DNA from: Parelaphostrongylus tenuis
Lineage: Eukaryota; Nematoda; Chromadorea; Rhabditida; Metastrongylidae
NCBI GenBank assembly: GCA_019055375.1
Contig: JAHQIW010007118.1
Span: 62,001-126,000, forward strand
Length of the DNA stretch: 64,000 nucleotides
Direction of reading: 5' to 3'
The notes beneath the pieces are model-generated. The model did not search any database, was not told the DNA's origin, and saw nothing but the letters and a program-made list of their open reading frames with translations. Made by a program: the position numbers and the translations under genes. Shown here one piece after another: positions 45,696 to 56,445 of the stretch (positions are counted from its first letter, which is position 1; each line of letters starts with the position of its first letter).

Positions 45696-47319
45696 CATTC
45701 GAACACCGCAAACGAAGCTTTGCTTCAATAAGACTGTAAAATAAGCTTATTTAGTCAAAAAGAGATTTCATAAGATTCCCACTTTTCTTTTGCTTATGAA
45801 AAGTGAGAGTAATATTTGAAAAATGAGACGGTTAGGAATGCTTATCCGTTCAATGGTGCAATACTTGTTCGCTGGACACCAGATGAAAATAGCGATTCCT
45901 GTAGTATTTTTGAAAGGACTTTCACCACTAATAGTAAGAGATACTACATTGAATGTGCGGAAAAATGACATTACACAAATAAAAGAGCATTTGATGCCAG
46001 TAAAAGGGCGAAAACTTTCTGTGTCTACCGAAGGCAACAATCGCATACGTCACACTGACGAGCGTTCTTTTTTTTTTTTTTTGCTGGAAAGAAAGCTAGA
46101 ACTCAAGATTGCGTTGCAGTGCTATGAAGCACTAAAGTAGCAGATATGTTGGGAAAATCTGCCAAACCATCTCAGAACGAGTAAAGTTCAGAGCCATTGA
46201 ACACCATAGGCCAAACTTATTGAGTTCTAGCAAATTTTTTTGCTTTTTACAAAATCGTCAGATTTTATGGGCTTTTCGATGCCCAGATTGCTCGTAATCG
46301 CTTTGAGCGCTCAAAAGCAGCATTATAAGCAGAATAGAAGAAATAATAATAAATGGAAGTTCAACATGAAAAAATTGCTGGTGAAGGACCGCAACTGCAA
46401 TTGCATGTGCTCATTTGTAACCTAGTAACGTTGAGCACTTACAATTTTGCATTGTATCCTTAGTCTCTGTCAAGAGATTTAGTTTATATGTCCTCCATTA
46501 TTGCCTAAGCTCCAGCGCTTTGTCAGCTCTTTTCGGTGTTCTGTAATGGTTCTCTATGGAAACTCTCAAATCTTCTGTTTAAATTCAACAAAAACTCTTG
46601 TCATTTTTTCACCTTCTCAACACGGTGGAATTCTGGTAGCGCTATTTTTCCAGGAATATTATGGTATCCATGATAAAGCACTTCCCGTATGTATATCATT
46701 GGCAGTTCACCTTTGCGCATGAACCGGAATCAATAGCTGCCTCGCGAACAAGTTAAATCTAGAATGGCTGCGATTTCTGCAACGATAGTGCATACCGGGC
46801 GTCTGCAGCATAACTAGGCAATAAAAGGTCAAAGCTTTTGGCGCTAATCAATTCTTGGCTATGCATTCGTCTTCATCTCCAACGTTTGAGGTGATTTAAT
46901 GCATAGCTGGCCTTTTACAATGATTCGCGATGGCCTAGCGAAGTATAAGTTAGTGCTGCTATCCATATAGAGTAGTGTGGTACCAATTCACCAGCTCCGT
47001 ATGGAAGTATGGAAAGCCTTGTAAGCCGAGGTATCAATCCATCGAACATCGCTTGGTCGACCACTAGTGTTGCGGAGCACCTCTAACCATTGCGGAAAAC
47101 TCGCTGTTAACAACACAATAATTAGAATTACATTGTCAAACACTTTCATAGCAAACAAAGCGGCACATCGAAAAACATTTTTTGTCCCTCACACACAAAG
47201 CCTTTTTCGCTTCTTCCTCAGACTTTTAATAATCATTTGATAACTGAAATCTTGAAGATTTCAAGACTATAGCTTTCGCATTTGACTGTTTTTATAGACC
47301 TCGCTCCAGACAGTGTACA
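45696..47319. other. no firmly supported feature
   Basis: Both strands are open over 45768-46140 (105 codons on +, 92 on -) and I cannot decide between them; the minus strand has an acceptor-like CATTCAATGTAG. TGGCCTAGCGAAGTATAAG at 46932 is A-box-like, so a worn SINE may span 46930-47050. Confidence 0.3.
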
Positions 47320-47700
47320 AACTGATAAAATATCCTGAACCTGTCATGAGGCTTGTTATGGCATTTATACAGTGCTACACACGTTTCGGCATTACAGGCC
47401 CATCAGCAACACAGTGTCTTTCGGTTTAGCCAATCTTTCGCAAGGTGATAAACCCACGCATTTAAAGGTTCAACGCCGAATTAACAAATCATCGTATGTT
47501 AGGTAATAAAATTCCCAATATCGCAGTGAGTAACAGTTGATTGCTCATGGCTGGTAAAATGAATCACACAGTTGATTCAAGGCTGTCCCCAAAAAACATT
47601 GTTCTACAGACGAAGTTGTAAAGCCGAAACACGTTTCGAGCACTATATAAGTGCCATAAACGATCTCATGATAGGCTCAGAAATTTATTAGACTATAGCT
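47320..47700. repeat. R6 inverted-repeat element, most complete copy
   Basis: Left end 47320-47420 (ATGGCATTTATACAGTGCTA, TTTCGGCATTACAG) and right end 47610-47695 (CCGAAACACG, GAGCACTATATAAGTGCCAT) are inverted copies, giving a ~380 bp element. Both ends carry a decayed hammerhead pointing outward in opposite orientations: CUGAUGG with GAAA on the minus strand at the left, and CAGACGA with GAAA on the + strand at the right. Confidence 0.7.
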
Positions 47701-47744
47701 TTCTTCGAAACACTTCTTAGAGTGCAGTGGTAGAAAAAAATTCG

Positions 47745-48024
47745 TATGCGAGGTGCTTGCAGTGCTTTATTTGCACAGCTAGGGGTTGTAGGCGGCTTTT
47801 CATCACATTTTGATTACTCACTGGATGGCGCAACATCGACTATTTTGATCCTACCTGATTTCAAGAATGTCTTTGTAAGGTGGTACAAGAGAGCGATAAG
47901 AAAATTACGTTTCACAGTTGGAGTCGGAGTCAGGTTACCGGAATGGCTTGATCGATTGCCCACCTCGATTTACATGCGGCGCTCAATTATGATATTTGAT
48001 ATAGGGTTTTTCTCCGCTTTGTAG
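47745..48024. other. possible exon, strand unresolved
   Basis: On +, TTTGCACAG|CTAGGGG opens a frame (LGVVGGFSSHFDYSLDGATS) that runs to TTT|GTAAGG. On -, RSSHSGNLTPTPTVKRNFLI runs to donor-like AAATCAG|GTAGGA. Both are plausible and cannot both be right. Confidence 0.25.
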
Positions 48025-48485
48025 AAAAGTCTAGATAAAACGTGAAATTGTGATACTCAAGAATTTCCTTACACCTTAATGTGTTTTTTGTGCATAGGCT
48101 TAGGCTGTTTGAGCTCAGACTAACTAGCACGTTTACTTGGTAATAGATTATGAAAGTGAAAAATTAAGCCACAGAATGATCCAACAAAGTTTCTTCTATA
48201 CTTTCATCATAAAAAAAACTTAGAAACCTTAAGGAAACGGAGAGAAAGTTTTTAAATATAGATAAACAGATAACAAAATAGGTAAACCATTAATAGCCTA
48301 GTATAAAATCTTTGTCCAGCATAAGTTGTTACTGCAAATATCACTGCTGGATAATAGAACCAAAACATATAAAGTCAAGTACTATTCCATCGATTTGTCA
48401 ATTTGAATTTCTGTTTCTGTTCATCCAAATAAAAAAGACGTAGAAAGCATAATAGTTATCAATCGTTCGTCTTAAGATTCCCCAC

Positions 48486-48649
48486 TCAAACAATCCTTTC
48501 ATTCCTCCTGACGGGCTGTCGACAGGTTCTCGGATCTGCCTGAAAGGAATTTCCGTCCGCATCACGCAGGCTAACCCGTGGTGAAGACCTCAAGGTGATA
48601 TAGAAGAGCATCTCACAATTCCAGGCAGAATCAATTTGACCGACAGCCC
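48486..48649 (-). CDS. candidate exon, unknown protein
   Basis: Minus strand: acceptor TGTTCATCATCAG ends at 48650. The frame then reads SWAVGQIDSAWNCEMLFYIT, SPRVSLRDADGNSFQADPRT, CRQPVRRNERIV, stop at 48486. GC content and codon use are well above the flanking DNA, with two cysteines. A donor may lie before the stop (GCCC|GTCAGG). The flanking GGGCTGTCG on both sides in opposite orientation is probably chance. Family unknown. Confidence 0.42.
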
Positions 48650-48712
48650 ACGACACTGATGATGAACACAAAATCATTATATTAGCTTCATTTACCGCCT
48701 AGTTCAATTCTA

Positions 48713-48770
48713 AGGGCAAAGTACGATGTGAAATATGACCACTAGAATACTGAGACATAAGCAACAAATT
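48713..48770. repeat. R3 MITE, single end
   Basis: GATGTGAAATATGACCACTA followed by GAATACTGAGA matches the left end of the elements at 7109 and 18298; the opposite end was not found. Confidence 0.5.
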
Positions 48771-49382
48771 TAATCAAAATCACCAGCCGCTAATAGTCGT
48801 ACTCAAAAGAAAATTCGAAGATCATTGTCAGATAACGGACACAAAGAAACGAATGAATTGAAAGAAGCCTCGGCATCCATGCCAAACATGAAATTCATGT
48901 AAAATAAGAAATTTTGATTCGAATTACTCAACTTATTTGCCGCTTAGCTGCACAAAATACAATGAAACTGATTTAAAAAGGCAAAAAGAGCACAAGTGCA
49001 GAATGATGGTCGGCTGTCCAGTGGAAGCATATAACACTTCGTTTCATTACTTGGGCAATAAAAGCCTGACGTTTTCGTTTATTCAAATAATATCTAAAGT
49101 GCATTAGCTCAATTAGAAAATTCCTAGGAAGTGAGACGAAAATATGCGGAAGAGACTTCGATGATATTGTCGTAATTGTGCTGTTTCGTTCAGAGCCTCA
49201 TTATCTATATTGTAATCGTGCTAGAAATCACACGATATTAGGTTCGGTGACTGGAAGAAAGATGATTGGATAAGAGCAAGTCTCTCACTCGCTCTTGTCA
49301 AGAGCCAATCATGATCAGTGCCATCACGCGATGAACATAGCCAATATTCACCCAAAAGGTAAAGTGCTGTGCAAAAGCATTT

Positions 49383-49458
49383 GCGTCAGCTAGGATTCGA
49401 ACCCAGATCTCACTCTTTCCGGGAGAGTGAGCTAAACCGTTGCACCACCAACATATTT
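49383..49458 (-). repeat. tRNA-like SINE head
   Basis: Minus strand: GGTGGTGCAACGGTTTAG (A-box-like), a 7-bp hairpin CTCACTC/GAGTGAG, and B box CTGGGTTCGAATCCTAG, whose arm pairs over 5 bp. D-arm and acceptor stems do not close, so a tRNA-derived repeat is more likely than a tRNA gene. Confidence 0.55.
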
Positions 49459-49518
49459 TTGGTATGAGCACCTTTATTTTCCATTGATTACGACTTGAAT
49501 TTACGCACAGGTTGCTTG

Positions 49519-49709
49519 CTAGGCCTTAGCTTCTCTGTAGAATTGTCGAGATTTTCGATTCATTGTTATCAAAATCTGTGGAGGTCTGCGCAATAGGTAT
49601 TTGGATATGAAGCACTGTAAATCTTCGAAACCGAATCTACGCCAAAAAATGATGACAAATATTTTGTCCTTTCCGCCAACTGTGGGCTTCCTAACCATTT
49701 TTACGACTA
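49519..49709 (-). CDS. candidate small gene or terminal exon
   Basis: Minus strand: acceptor TTTTTCTAG ends at 49710, an ATG follows 11 nt later (49698), and the frame (MVRKPTVGGKDKIFVIIFWR, FGFEDLQCFISKYLLRRPPQ, ILITMNRKSRQFYREAKA) ends in TAG at 49519. About 35-45 nt downstream is AATAAA (minus, about 49477-49482). An acceptor just upstream of an ATG is what a trans-spliced nematode mRNA shows, so this may be a 59-codon gene; a 3' terminal exon is the alternative. Very basic, one hydrophobic stretch, no family recognised. Confidence 0.45.
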
Positions 49710-50191
49710 CTAGAAAAACCATTGCGCTAAGGAAATGTTATAAGAGGAAAAATGCAAGGACTGTAGCGTACTGAGTAACCGACAAGAATAATCCTAATAC
49801 AGGATCGTTGGACAACACAATCATCAGTGCATTAACTGGATAGGAACTCTTTCCCATTAAGCATACTCACTAACTTTGAAGGCAGCGCCAGTTATTCGAG
49901 CACGCAGACAACTATTTATACAGAAGAGGCTGCAATATGCAGGGAGTTCAGAACACTGTTTTCAGGAGGTTTGTGGCTTCTGGAAGGCTGAAATCGTACT
50001 GTAGAGAGAGTCAAACATAAATTTTGGTTGCAAAAGAGTACATGCAGATCAAAATGTTTCTTATTGACAGCACATCTTCTTATTATACCTTTATTTCGAG
50101 TGCTTTATTAAGACCACCCTCAAATTTCAATAGATCCTTTCATTATTATTTGAGCCAACTTGTCACGTGGTCTGGTAAGGGCTTAAGTACA

Positions 50192-50234
50192 GCCCGATAC
50201 ACGTGTTTCGTCCTTACAGACTCGTCACTCGGGC
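50192..50234 (-). ncRNA. hammerhead motif, C3 mutated
   Basis: Minus strand: stem I GCCCGA (50234-50229) pairs perfectly with UCGGGC (50197-50192). The core reads GUGACGA instead of CUGACGA (first base, 50228). Stem II GUC/GAC, GAAA, ACGU loop and a GUA site are intact. The lost C3-G8 pair should abolish cleavage. Confidence 0.7.
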
Positions 50235-50419
50235 AGAACCCGTCGTCTTTCGATATTTTTATAAATACCAACCAAAGAGCAATCGAGTGCGCAAACACTC
50301 TGTGTTAGGTAAAGATTTTGCTTGAAATAGAGTGTAACGTTCGTCTTTGATGACTCTTTGTAAGGGAGTAGAGCTCCCGAGAGAATTGGCTATAAAAATA
50401 TCGAAAGACGACGGGTTCT

Positions 50420-50462
50420 GCGCTACTGAGGAGTCTGTAAGGACGAAACACGTGTATCGGGC
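50420..50462 (+). ncRNA. hammerhead motif, catalytic core intact
   Basis: CUGAGGA at 50426-50432, stem II GUCU/GGAC (50433-50436 with 50441-50444, GUAA loop), GAAA 50445-50448, stem III C50449-G50454 around ACGU, A50448-U50455, predicted cleavage after A50456. Stem I (50420-50425 with 50457-50462) keeps four of six pairs. The outer flanks, which extend stem I in relatives, also partly pair. Confidence 0.7.
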
Positions 50463-50507
50463 TGTAGGAGAGCCCCTACCAGACCACATGACAAGTTGTC
50501 TCAAATG

Positions 50508-51149
50508 ATAATGAAAGCATCTTCTTATTCCTTCTCATATTTTCTTTTTTCAACATATATTTTAAAACTATTTTGCTATAGTACTACTACGAGTTTTGTA
50601 TGTTTCGCATTTACGGACTTCCGTTAATTTTAAGGAAAAGATTAAGCGATCAAAAAAAAAAATCAAGAATGCAATTTCAATTGACGCCACGACTTGAATA
50701 GGAAGGGACTATTTGAAAAATCAAACAGAGAAAAAGGAGTGGAAGTGAATTGAGTAATCCGACTGCAGATTTCACTAAAATTAATAGAGTTCGGTATGGC
50801 GAGAAAAGCGGACAAAGTAATTTCGCCGGCGTAATTTGCTAGTCAATTAAAAGAGAGAGATTTGGGATGAATATTGGTTTTCCTGCACTCTTCGGTAAAT
50901 ATCAGTTCTTTGAATAACCAAGTTTTGAACAAATGTTGATGTTGAAGCTTTTTCACTTAGTTCCTATACAACGACCCTTTTTGAGTTTATGTCTTGTTGC
51001 CGTTCAATGGCGACGGACGTGTTGCCAGCCGTTGAACAGAAATTGTTATTCGAATGGTGGGAGGGAAGAAGGCGAGAACAAAATGAATGATGATAAAGTG
51101 TGCTGAAGCAAGAGTTGGTGTTGTTGACGGCATGTGTCCATTGAGAATC
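50508..51149. other. no supported feature
   Basis: AT-rich; no exon, repeat pair or RNA gene recognised. Confidence 0.35.
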
Positions 51150-51300
51150 AGGTATCATTCATCATTATCATCATCATCGTCGCTACCGGCTTCATCATCA
51201 TCATTATTATCACCATTATCATTTTCATTGTCATCATAATTATCATTATCATTACCATCTTCGTCTTCGATTTCATCATCGTTATCATCATTTCGCTGAA
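51150..51300. repeat. ATC-type low-complexity tract
   Basis: Imperfect TCATCAT/TTATCAT trinucleotide-derived repeat. The poly-Ile frame across it is an artefact. Confidence 0.9.
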
Positions 51301-51499
51301 ACATCAACAGCATCAACGACAATCGCTTTTAGCATCTGCTCTCTATAAGTAAATTTACCGCAATAAAAGTCTTCTGGAATCCCGATATGAATGGAAAAAA
51401 ACAGAATGATGTTATTAAGATCTCTGCTCTGTTCTTGCGCACTAAATAAGGCGTAAAAAATTCGATTTAGATGAAAGAAGTCTTTAGCGCTTTTTTAAT

Positions 51500-51575
51500 C
51501 TTTTTTTGCTCACCACTCAATTCTCTTAGGTGGAAGAGTTGGTCTCAAGAAAACATCAGTAAGTTTCTAAAATTG
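51500..51575 (+). repeat. short dispersed repeat shared with 63.5 kb
   Basis: TTTGCTCACCACTCAATTCT followed closely by GAAAACATCA recurs at 63537-63586, where it follows a tRNA-like B box. It is probably the 3' part of a SINE family. Confidence 0.55.
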
Positions 51576-52195
51576 TCAAGATTGAAAGATAACATAGATT
51601 TAAGGCAACACAAACATCAAATCTCTAGATTCATTCTCTTTCGATAACCTCATAAACCAACTTCAGAAATAAATTCGACAAAAAGTTCGAAACACTGAAA
51701 AAACAAGCTTTCTGTTTTTCCGCATTTCATAAAAGAAGGAAAAGTGTATAATATGTTACAACGGATAGTGCGCAAATTAACAGTACATATTGAGACTATA
51801 ATTTCAATTCAAAAGCGTTTCATTAATTTTTTCAGCAAGGAGAGCGATACAAAATAAAAAAGTAAATGTTATCTCTATAAAAATAACTAATGATAATGGA
51901 TAATAACTAACGACCAAAGGATGATTAGTGCTTTTGCTTGCTGAAAATCGCAATACTCGCAAGATTCAAGCCTATGAAATTATATAGAAGCAAATAACTT
52001 TATGACAGCCGTCGAAATGCTTCAGATAGATGCTGGATTTGCAAGTGTGTAAACTCAAATCCAATTCTCTTTTTTCACAACTGACTCAATGCAAAAGCTT
52101 TTTAATCTATCTCAAATCACTCGAGGAGCAGAGGTTGCGTACCAAAATGGCAATCATATACTGTAGCATAGAAAATGTCATGACATTTCAATCTT

Positions 52196-52505
52196 GTAGT
52201 TACTACTTGAGTCAACATGTCGTGAGTTCTGTTAATAGGCTCTTGTCCAGCCCGATACACATCTTTCGGCCTTGAGCAGCGTCGTCAGTCGGGCAGGCCC
52301 TCCGTCTTTAGCCAATTCTGTCGGGGTGCCCAGTCCCTAATTTAGAGTAGGCGACGCCGAACAATTTACACAATTGCCCTCAAGTGAAAAGTCACTAAGC
52401 AACAGTGTTGCGCTCGAGGGTTCTGCTCAAGGCCAAAACACGTGTATTGGGCTGTATAAGAGCCCATTAACAGTCCACATGAAATGTTGGCTCAAAAATT
52501 AATCA
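52196..52505. repeat. R5 foldback, copy 2, with hammerheads
   Basis: Arms 52210-52300 and 52420-52500 are inverted (CAGCCCGATACACATCTTTC and its inverse around GGCCAAAACACGTGTATTGGG). The same termini as 50145-50507 follow: GTCAACATGTCGTG at the left, CACATGAAATGTTGGCTCA at the right. Confidence 0.78.
52250..52294 (-). ncRNA. hammerhead motif, core intact
   Basis: Minus strand: stem I GCCCGA (52294-52289) pairs perfectly with UCGGGC (52255-52250). CUGACGA is 52288-52282. Stem II pairs GCU with GGC around a 6-nt loop after one mismatched closing pair. GAAA is 52267-52264, then a GAUGUG mini stem III (G-G instead of C-G) and cleavage UA at 52257-52256. All catalytic bases are present. The partner motif on the other arm (52415-52470) is decayed. 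Confidence 0.68.
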
Positions 52506-54959
52506 TGAGATATATTGAAATTTGGGAGTGCTTTTTAAAAAACACTCTTAAGCAAATGGCATATTATAAAACTGTCTTTTTAGCACCCTAACTCGCCAGA
52601 GAAATGACGAGACATCTCGTATTTCTTCCAAACTTTTTTTCAAGAAAGAGTTTTTTTCCAGATCATTTCTTTTTCTGCATCGTTTATATAATGTAATGCT
52701 AATAAGTGCTGCTCAATATAGTGCGCGCCTCTGGTTAAACTACATCTTATAGAAACCAAGGCTCCAACTTCAGAGGAGTTTCGGGGAACTTTAAGATCTG
52801 CGAACGTTGTATCCTAACATATGAGGAAGATAAATTTCTGTATTAATAAAGAAAGCTACAGGTTATGAATAAGTTTCATAAAGAACGCTTCAACGTATTC
52901 GTTTGCTGTGAGTGCCAGCTTCATCTTAGTCAATGGTCATATGGACGATTCTCCCAGAATTATTGAACACTTGTACCAAGATAGAAAAAAGTTAAATGGA
53001 GACTGGTTTAAGAATATCAGAAGGATGCGCTCAAAATCAGACATAATAATTTGTGAAAAGACCAAAATCCACGAAAAAGGGTCGAAGCCATCCCGAAATC
53101 TGAAGATTTCCGAGAATTATGGATAGAGAAAACGAATCGACCGAAAGAGATGCTTAACACGCACATTTTGTGATATCCATATGTAGAATGTGGAAAGTCT
53201 TTTTCAAGCATCATTGGGGAACGGTTCACTGATTCCGAACTCTTATAAGAGGAGGTACTAATACTCTGCCGAATTTACCCAAGATGAGAAGGAAATCTAC
53301 ATCAATGTCTGAAAGTTCCGTTCCGAAAGTGGCTAAACAGATGACAGAAATAACCTATTTACTACTAAAACATTTCCAATTTCCAAGCATAGACGATTGT
53401 GGTGACTACAAGATAATGTTGTGGCATAGGCTTAATGAGCCCTTAAAAAGTAAAACTTTCGTAAATAGTAGTGATGCAGTCTAATGTGTTCACCCTCTTC
53501 ATAGCCGGATTGATCACAGTCGACAAAGTGGTGGCGTAACAGTTATGTGTCAGTGTAGTGGGTTCCGAAAGGATCCCTCCTGAAAACAGGAGCGGTTGAA
53601 GATAACATGTGTGGACTAAGTGACTTTCCCCATAAAAAGGTGGCAGTGGTGGAATACGCAAAACGTTGAATAAGGAGTTAGTAGAAATAAATTCAAAGAA
53701 AGTCACATAGAATTGGAGTTTTTATGTAACATAAATTGAATGATTTGGCGCAGTGGACAATATGCACGTTATCAGGAAGCAAAGCTTGCCCTCTGCCTTG
53801 GCGCTCTCTCGTGAGTCCACATGGAGACACTCTAGCACGGCTACTCTTAATATCGAAAGAACCATCATTCCACTACGTTTATAAAGATTGCTAAATGCTC
53901 AGGTGCCAGCCGCAAGAATAGCCAAGGTAATTACCAAGACCAACTATCTCGTAACGTTGGCATGGGAAGAATAATTCAATGCGTTTCTTGTTTAACAAGT
54001 CCAAAAATGTTGATGGTAATTTTTCTACCAACTATAGCAGAACTATAAAAACAATCAAAATAGAATTGCTGACTTTGCGGTGAGTCTTGCCTTCTTCAAA
54101 GTTTAGTTGTTTTATGTCTTACAATTATTCATTGAACCCAAACCGCTCTGATCTTTTATAGGAATGATTTCCTAGATATTCAAAACGTCAGCTATTCTAT
54201 TTTAATGTTTTTTCTATTGTACTCAATAAACATATTTCTGATAGCTTTATATCAGCGCAACAAGAAAATATTAGATATACGAAATGCTCGAAGGCCTTCA
54301 TCGTGTAAGATGGATGAGAGATAACAATTAAATGCAAGAAGTGATAGTATCCGCAAACTACATATGAAACTAGTTATGTAAGGGAATTTAACTTGTATAG
54401 CATCTTTCCATCAGATCAAAATTTTTTAGCTCTCCATTCGAACACGAACCTTCACTAGGAAACTGAAATTAGTGATTAAGGTGGGGAGTTGTGGTAATTT
54501 CTCCTCTTCTAGATATTGATGTAACAGGGAAGTACCCTGAAGATGCTTCCACTTCTCGATCGCTTTTTAGGACTTAAGTCAATACTTTAAATCAAGCAAT
54601 GAATGGGTTGAAGTGATATGAATAGCTGATTTGGATCCACCTATTTCCCTGCAGTTAGATGTTCAATTACCACCACGTGCAGAGTTACACTTGCATATAA
54701 GCCTATAAGTTAGTAACCACTGATGATCTTGCATCTAGCAATCCATCAATATCAAAGTTAGACCCGTTATTAGCGGTATAAGCGGACTTATGGATAAGTC
54801 TACGGGACGCGACTCTCCACGGAGAGTACGTAACGGGGTCCTATGACGAGATCGCTTTCTATAGAGACGTGTCGATTGTTCTGAACTGCAGGCCTTCAGC
54901 AAGCTCCTTATACAGCAACAAAAGCATCAAATATGAACGGACAGTCGATTTACGGAATT
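52506..54959. other. mostly unannotated; SINE-like repeat at ~53745-53860
   Basis: ATTTGGCGCAGTGGACAAT (53742) is A-box-like, and the following body loosely resembles the SINE at 45535. A minus-strand acceptor CTGTTTTCAG at about 53581 precedes an open segment (GGILSEPTTLTHNC), not convincing as an exon. The rest is AT-rich. Confidence 0.35.
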
Positions 54960-56445
54960 ATGGCTTTCTAAATTGCCTAAACTGCTCATTCTTTGGCCTG
55001 GCTCGGCTCTTCACTCGCTACCTGTTAGAGTGCAAGTTTCCCATCCGATGGAAAACCAGCAAGACCGCATTGCTGTTCAGGAAGGGAGACCATCACGACA
55101 TACGCAACTATAGCCCAATCTGCCTGCTGTCCGATGTCTATAAACTCTTCACTGGAGTCATCCTAAACAGGATTGGCAGAATACTGGACGAAGGACAGCC
55201 ATGCGAACATGCAGAGTTCCGAAACGGATTTAATATCATAGACCACATCCACACAATCACAAGATTCATTGAAGTTTCACGAGAGTACAAGCAATCACTT
55301 TGTCTCACTTTCATCGATCTGGAAAAGCCTTTGATTCAGTGGAAACAGATGCGGATGTGGAGGCTTTGATAACCAGGGCGTCCCTACTCGGTACATAATG
55401 ATTCTTCGTGAACTGTATAAAATTTAACGACCAAAATATCTCCATTCTACAAGAATTTCACCACTGACGTGAGAAGAGGGGTTCGACAAGGCGATACACT
55501 TTCGCCAAAACTATTCACTGCCACGCGACAAAGCGTCATGCGAACATTAGAATGGGACGATATGAGAGTGAAAATGACGGTCGACAATTAAACCATCTCC
55601 GCTTTGTTGACAATATCGTCCTCATAACACCAAACATCAGCTAAGCGAAACGAATGTTGACCGATTTCGATAACGCTTGTAGAAAGATTGGTTTTCAACT
55701 AAATCTAATGAAAACGATGTTCATAAGGAACGGATAGGTTTTGAATGCCCCATTCACGCTCAACAAAACGACAAGCTCCGAATGCTCCAGTTACGTCTAT
55801 CTAGGTCGTGAAATCAACATGATGAACGACCTAGCTCCAGAGTTGAGCAGGAGTAAACGAGCGGCTTGAGGAACATTTAAAAGCATCGAAGATGTAGTGA
55901 AGAGGACAAAGAACATCCGACTCCGTGCCCACCTTTTCGACTCGACGATTATCCTTACCCTAACGTATGCAGCAGAAACCTGGTCGCTACGTAAGGAGGA
56001 TGAAGGATCACTTGGCGTTACTGGACGCGCAGTCGAAAGGTTCATGGTAGGAGTATCCCGTATTTCGCAAATGGGAGAGAGGATCCAAAGTTCCGACCTA
56101 CATCAACGTTCGAAGATCAGAGACGCCGTTCTATACACCAGAATATCGAAAATAAGGTGGGCCGGACACGTGATGCGCTTAACGACAACCGATGGACGAG
56201 AGCCGTTACAGAGTGGATTCCTCGGGACGTCAAACGCTCTACAGGAAGACCATACCCGTTGGTGCGATTTCTCCACGAAGATATAGAAGAAAAATATGAT
56301 GCTCAGCGAATCGCTAGAGCGATGAAGACTCACTGGGCTACTCTTGTACGCGATAGGAAAAATGGAAGGGTTACTGGTACCCGCTCGAGTCACTCGACGA
56401 TCATCGGGACGACAGGTGATACACTCGAACAAAGACAAAACTGAT
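54960..56445 (+). mobile_element. RTE-clade retrotransposon, third copy (3' half)
   Basis: 5'-truncated within the region before the RT palm (LARLFTRYLLECKFPIRWKT) and running through to the C-terminal end. Same family as 24507-28516. It is the only copy here that keeps the 3' end of the ORF (RWTRAVTEWIPRDVKRSTGR, then KTHWATLVRDRKN), finishing near 56440. No target-site duplication or tail was clear. Confidence 0.9.
54998..56444 (+). pseudogene. RTE reverse transcriptase, broken
   Basis: Frames 54869-55369, 55897-56286 and 56157-56444 cover one protein. Landmarks are NYSPICLLSDVYKLFTGVIL, DHIHTITRFIEVSREYKQ and motif A FIDLEK, where one base is lost before the usual AFDSVE. Motif B is RGVRQGDTLSPKLF. 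The catalytic box is mutated to FVDN (55603-55614, normally FADD). At the end come QRSKIRDAVLYTRISKIRWA and RDALNDNRWTRAVTEW. Multiple frameshifts and the lost Asp show it is dead. Confidence 0.9.

Larger units (their letters stand above)
50145..50507. repeat. R5 foldback with two hammerheads
   Basis: Arms 50145-50265 and 50388-50507 are reverse complements over about 115 bp (CGATACACGTGTTTCGTCCT against AGGACGAAACACGTGTATCG, and GACGGGTTCTGC against GCAGAACCCGTC). The spacer is about 120 bp. Each arm contains a hammerhead motif in opposite orientation. Related copies are at 52196-52505 and 20200-20548. Confidence 0.85.

Noticed and set aside
45768..46140. Opposing 105- and 92-codon frames
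   Set aside because: Neither strand has both splice edges or a recognised family; the + frame ends in a poly-T run and low-complexity sequence.
47745..48024. 92-codon + frame with good splice-like edges
   Set aside because: The minus strand is equally exon-like here, so no CDS was called; kept only as an unresolved note.
49383..49458. Possible genuine tRNA gene on the minus strand
   Set aside because: The T arm and B box are good, but D arm, acceptor stem and a plausible anticodon arm position do not fold; treated as a SINE head.
51134..51352. 72-codon Ile/Val-rich frame
   Set aside because: It is the translation of an ATC low-complexity tract.
53490..53585. Minus-strand segment GGILSEPTTLTHNC after a TTTTCAG acceptor, resembling the serine-protease His region
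   Set aside because: The TAAHC motif does not align, no IVGG or GDSGGP partner is nearby, and the similarity is probably chance.
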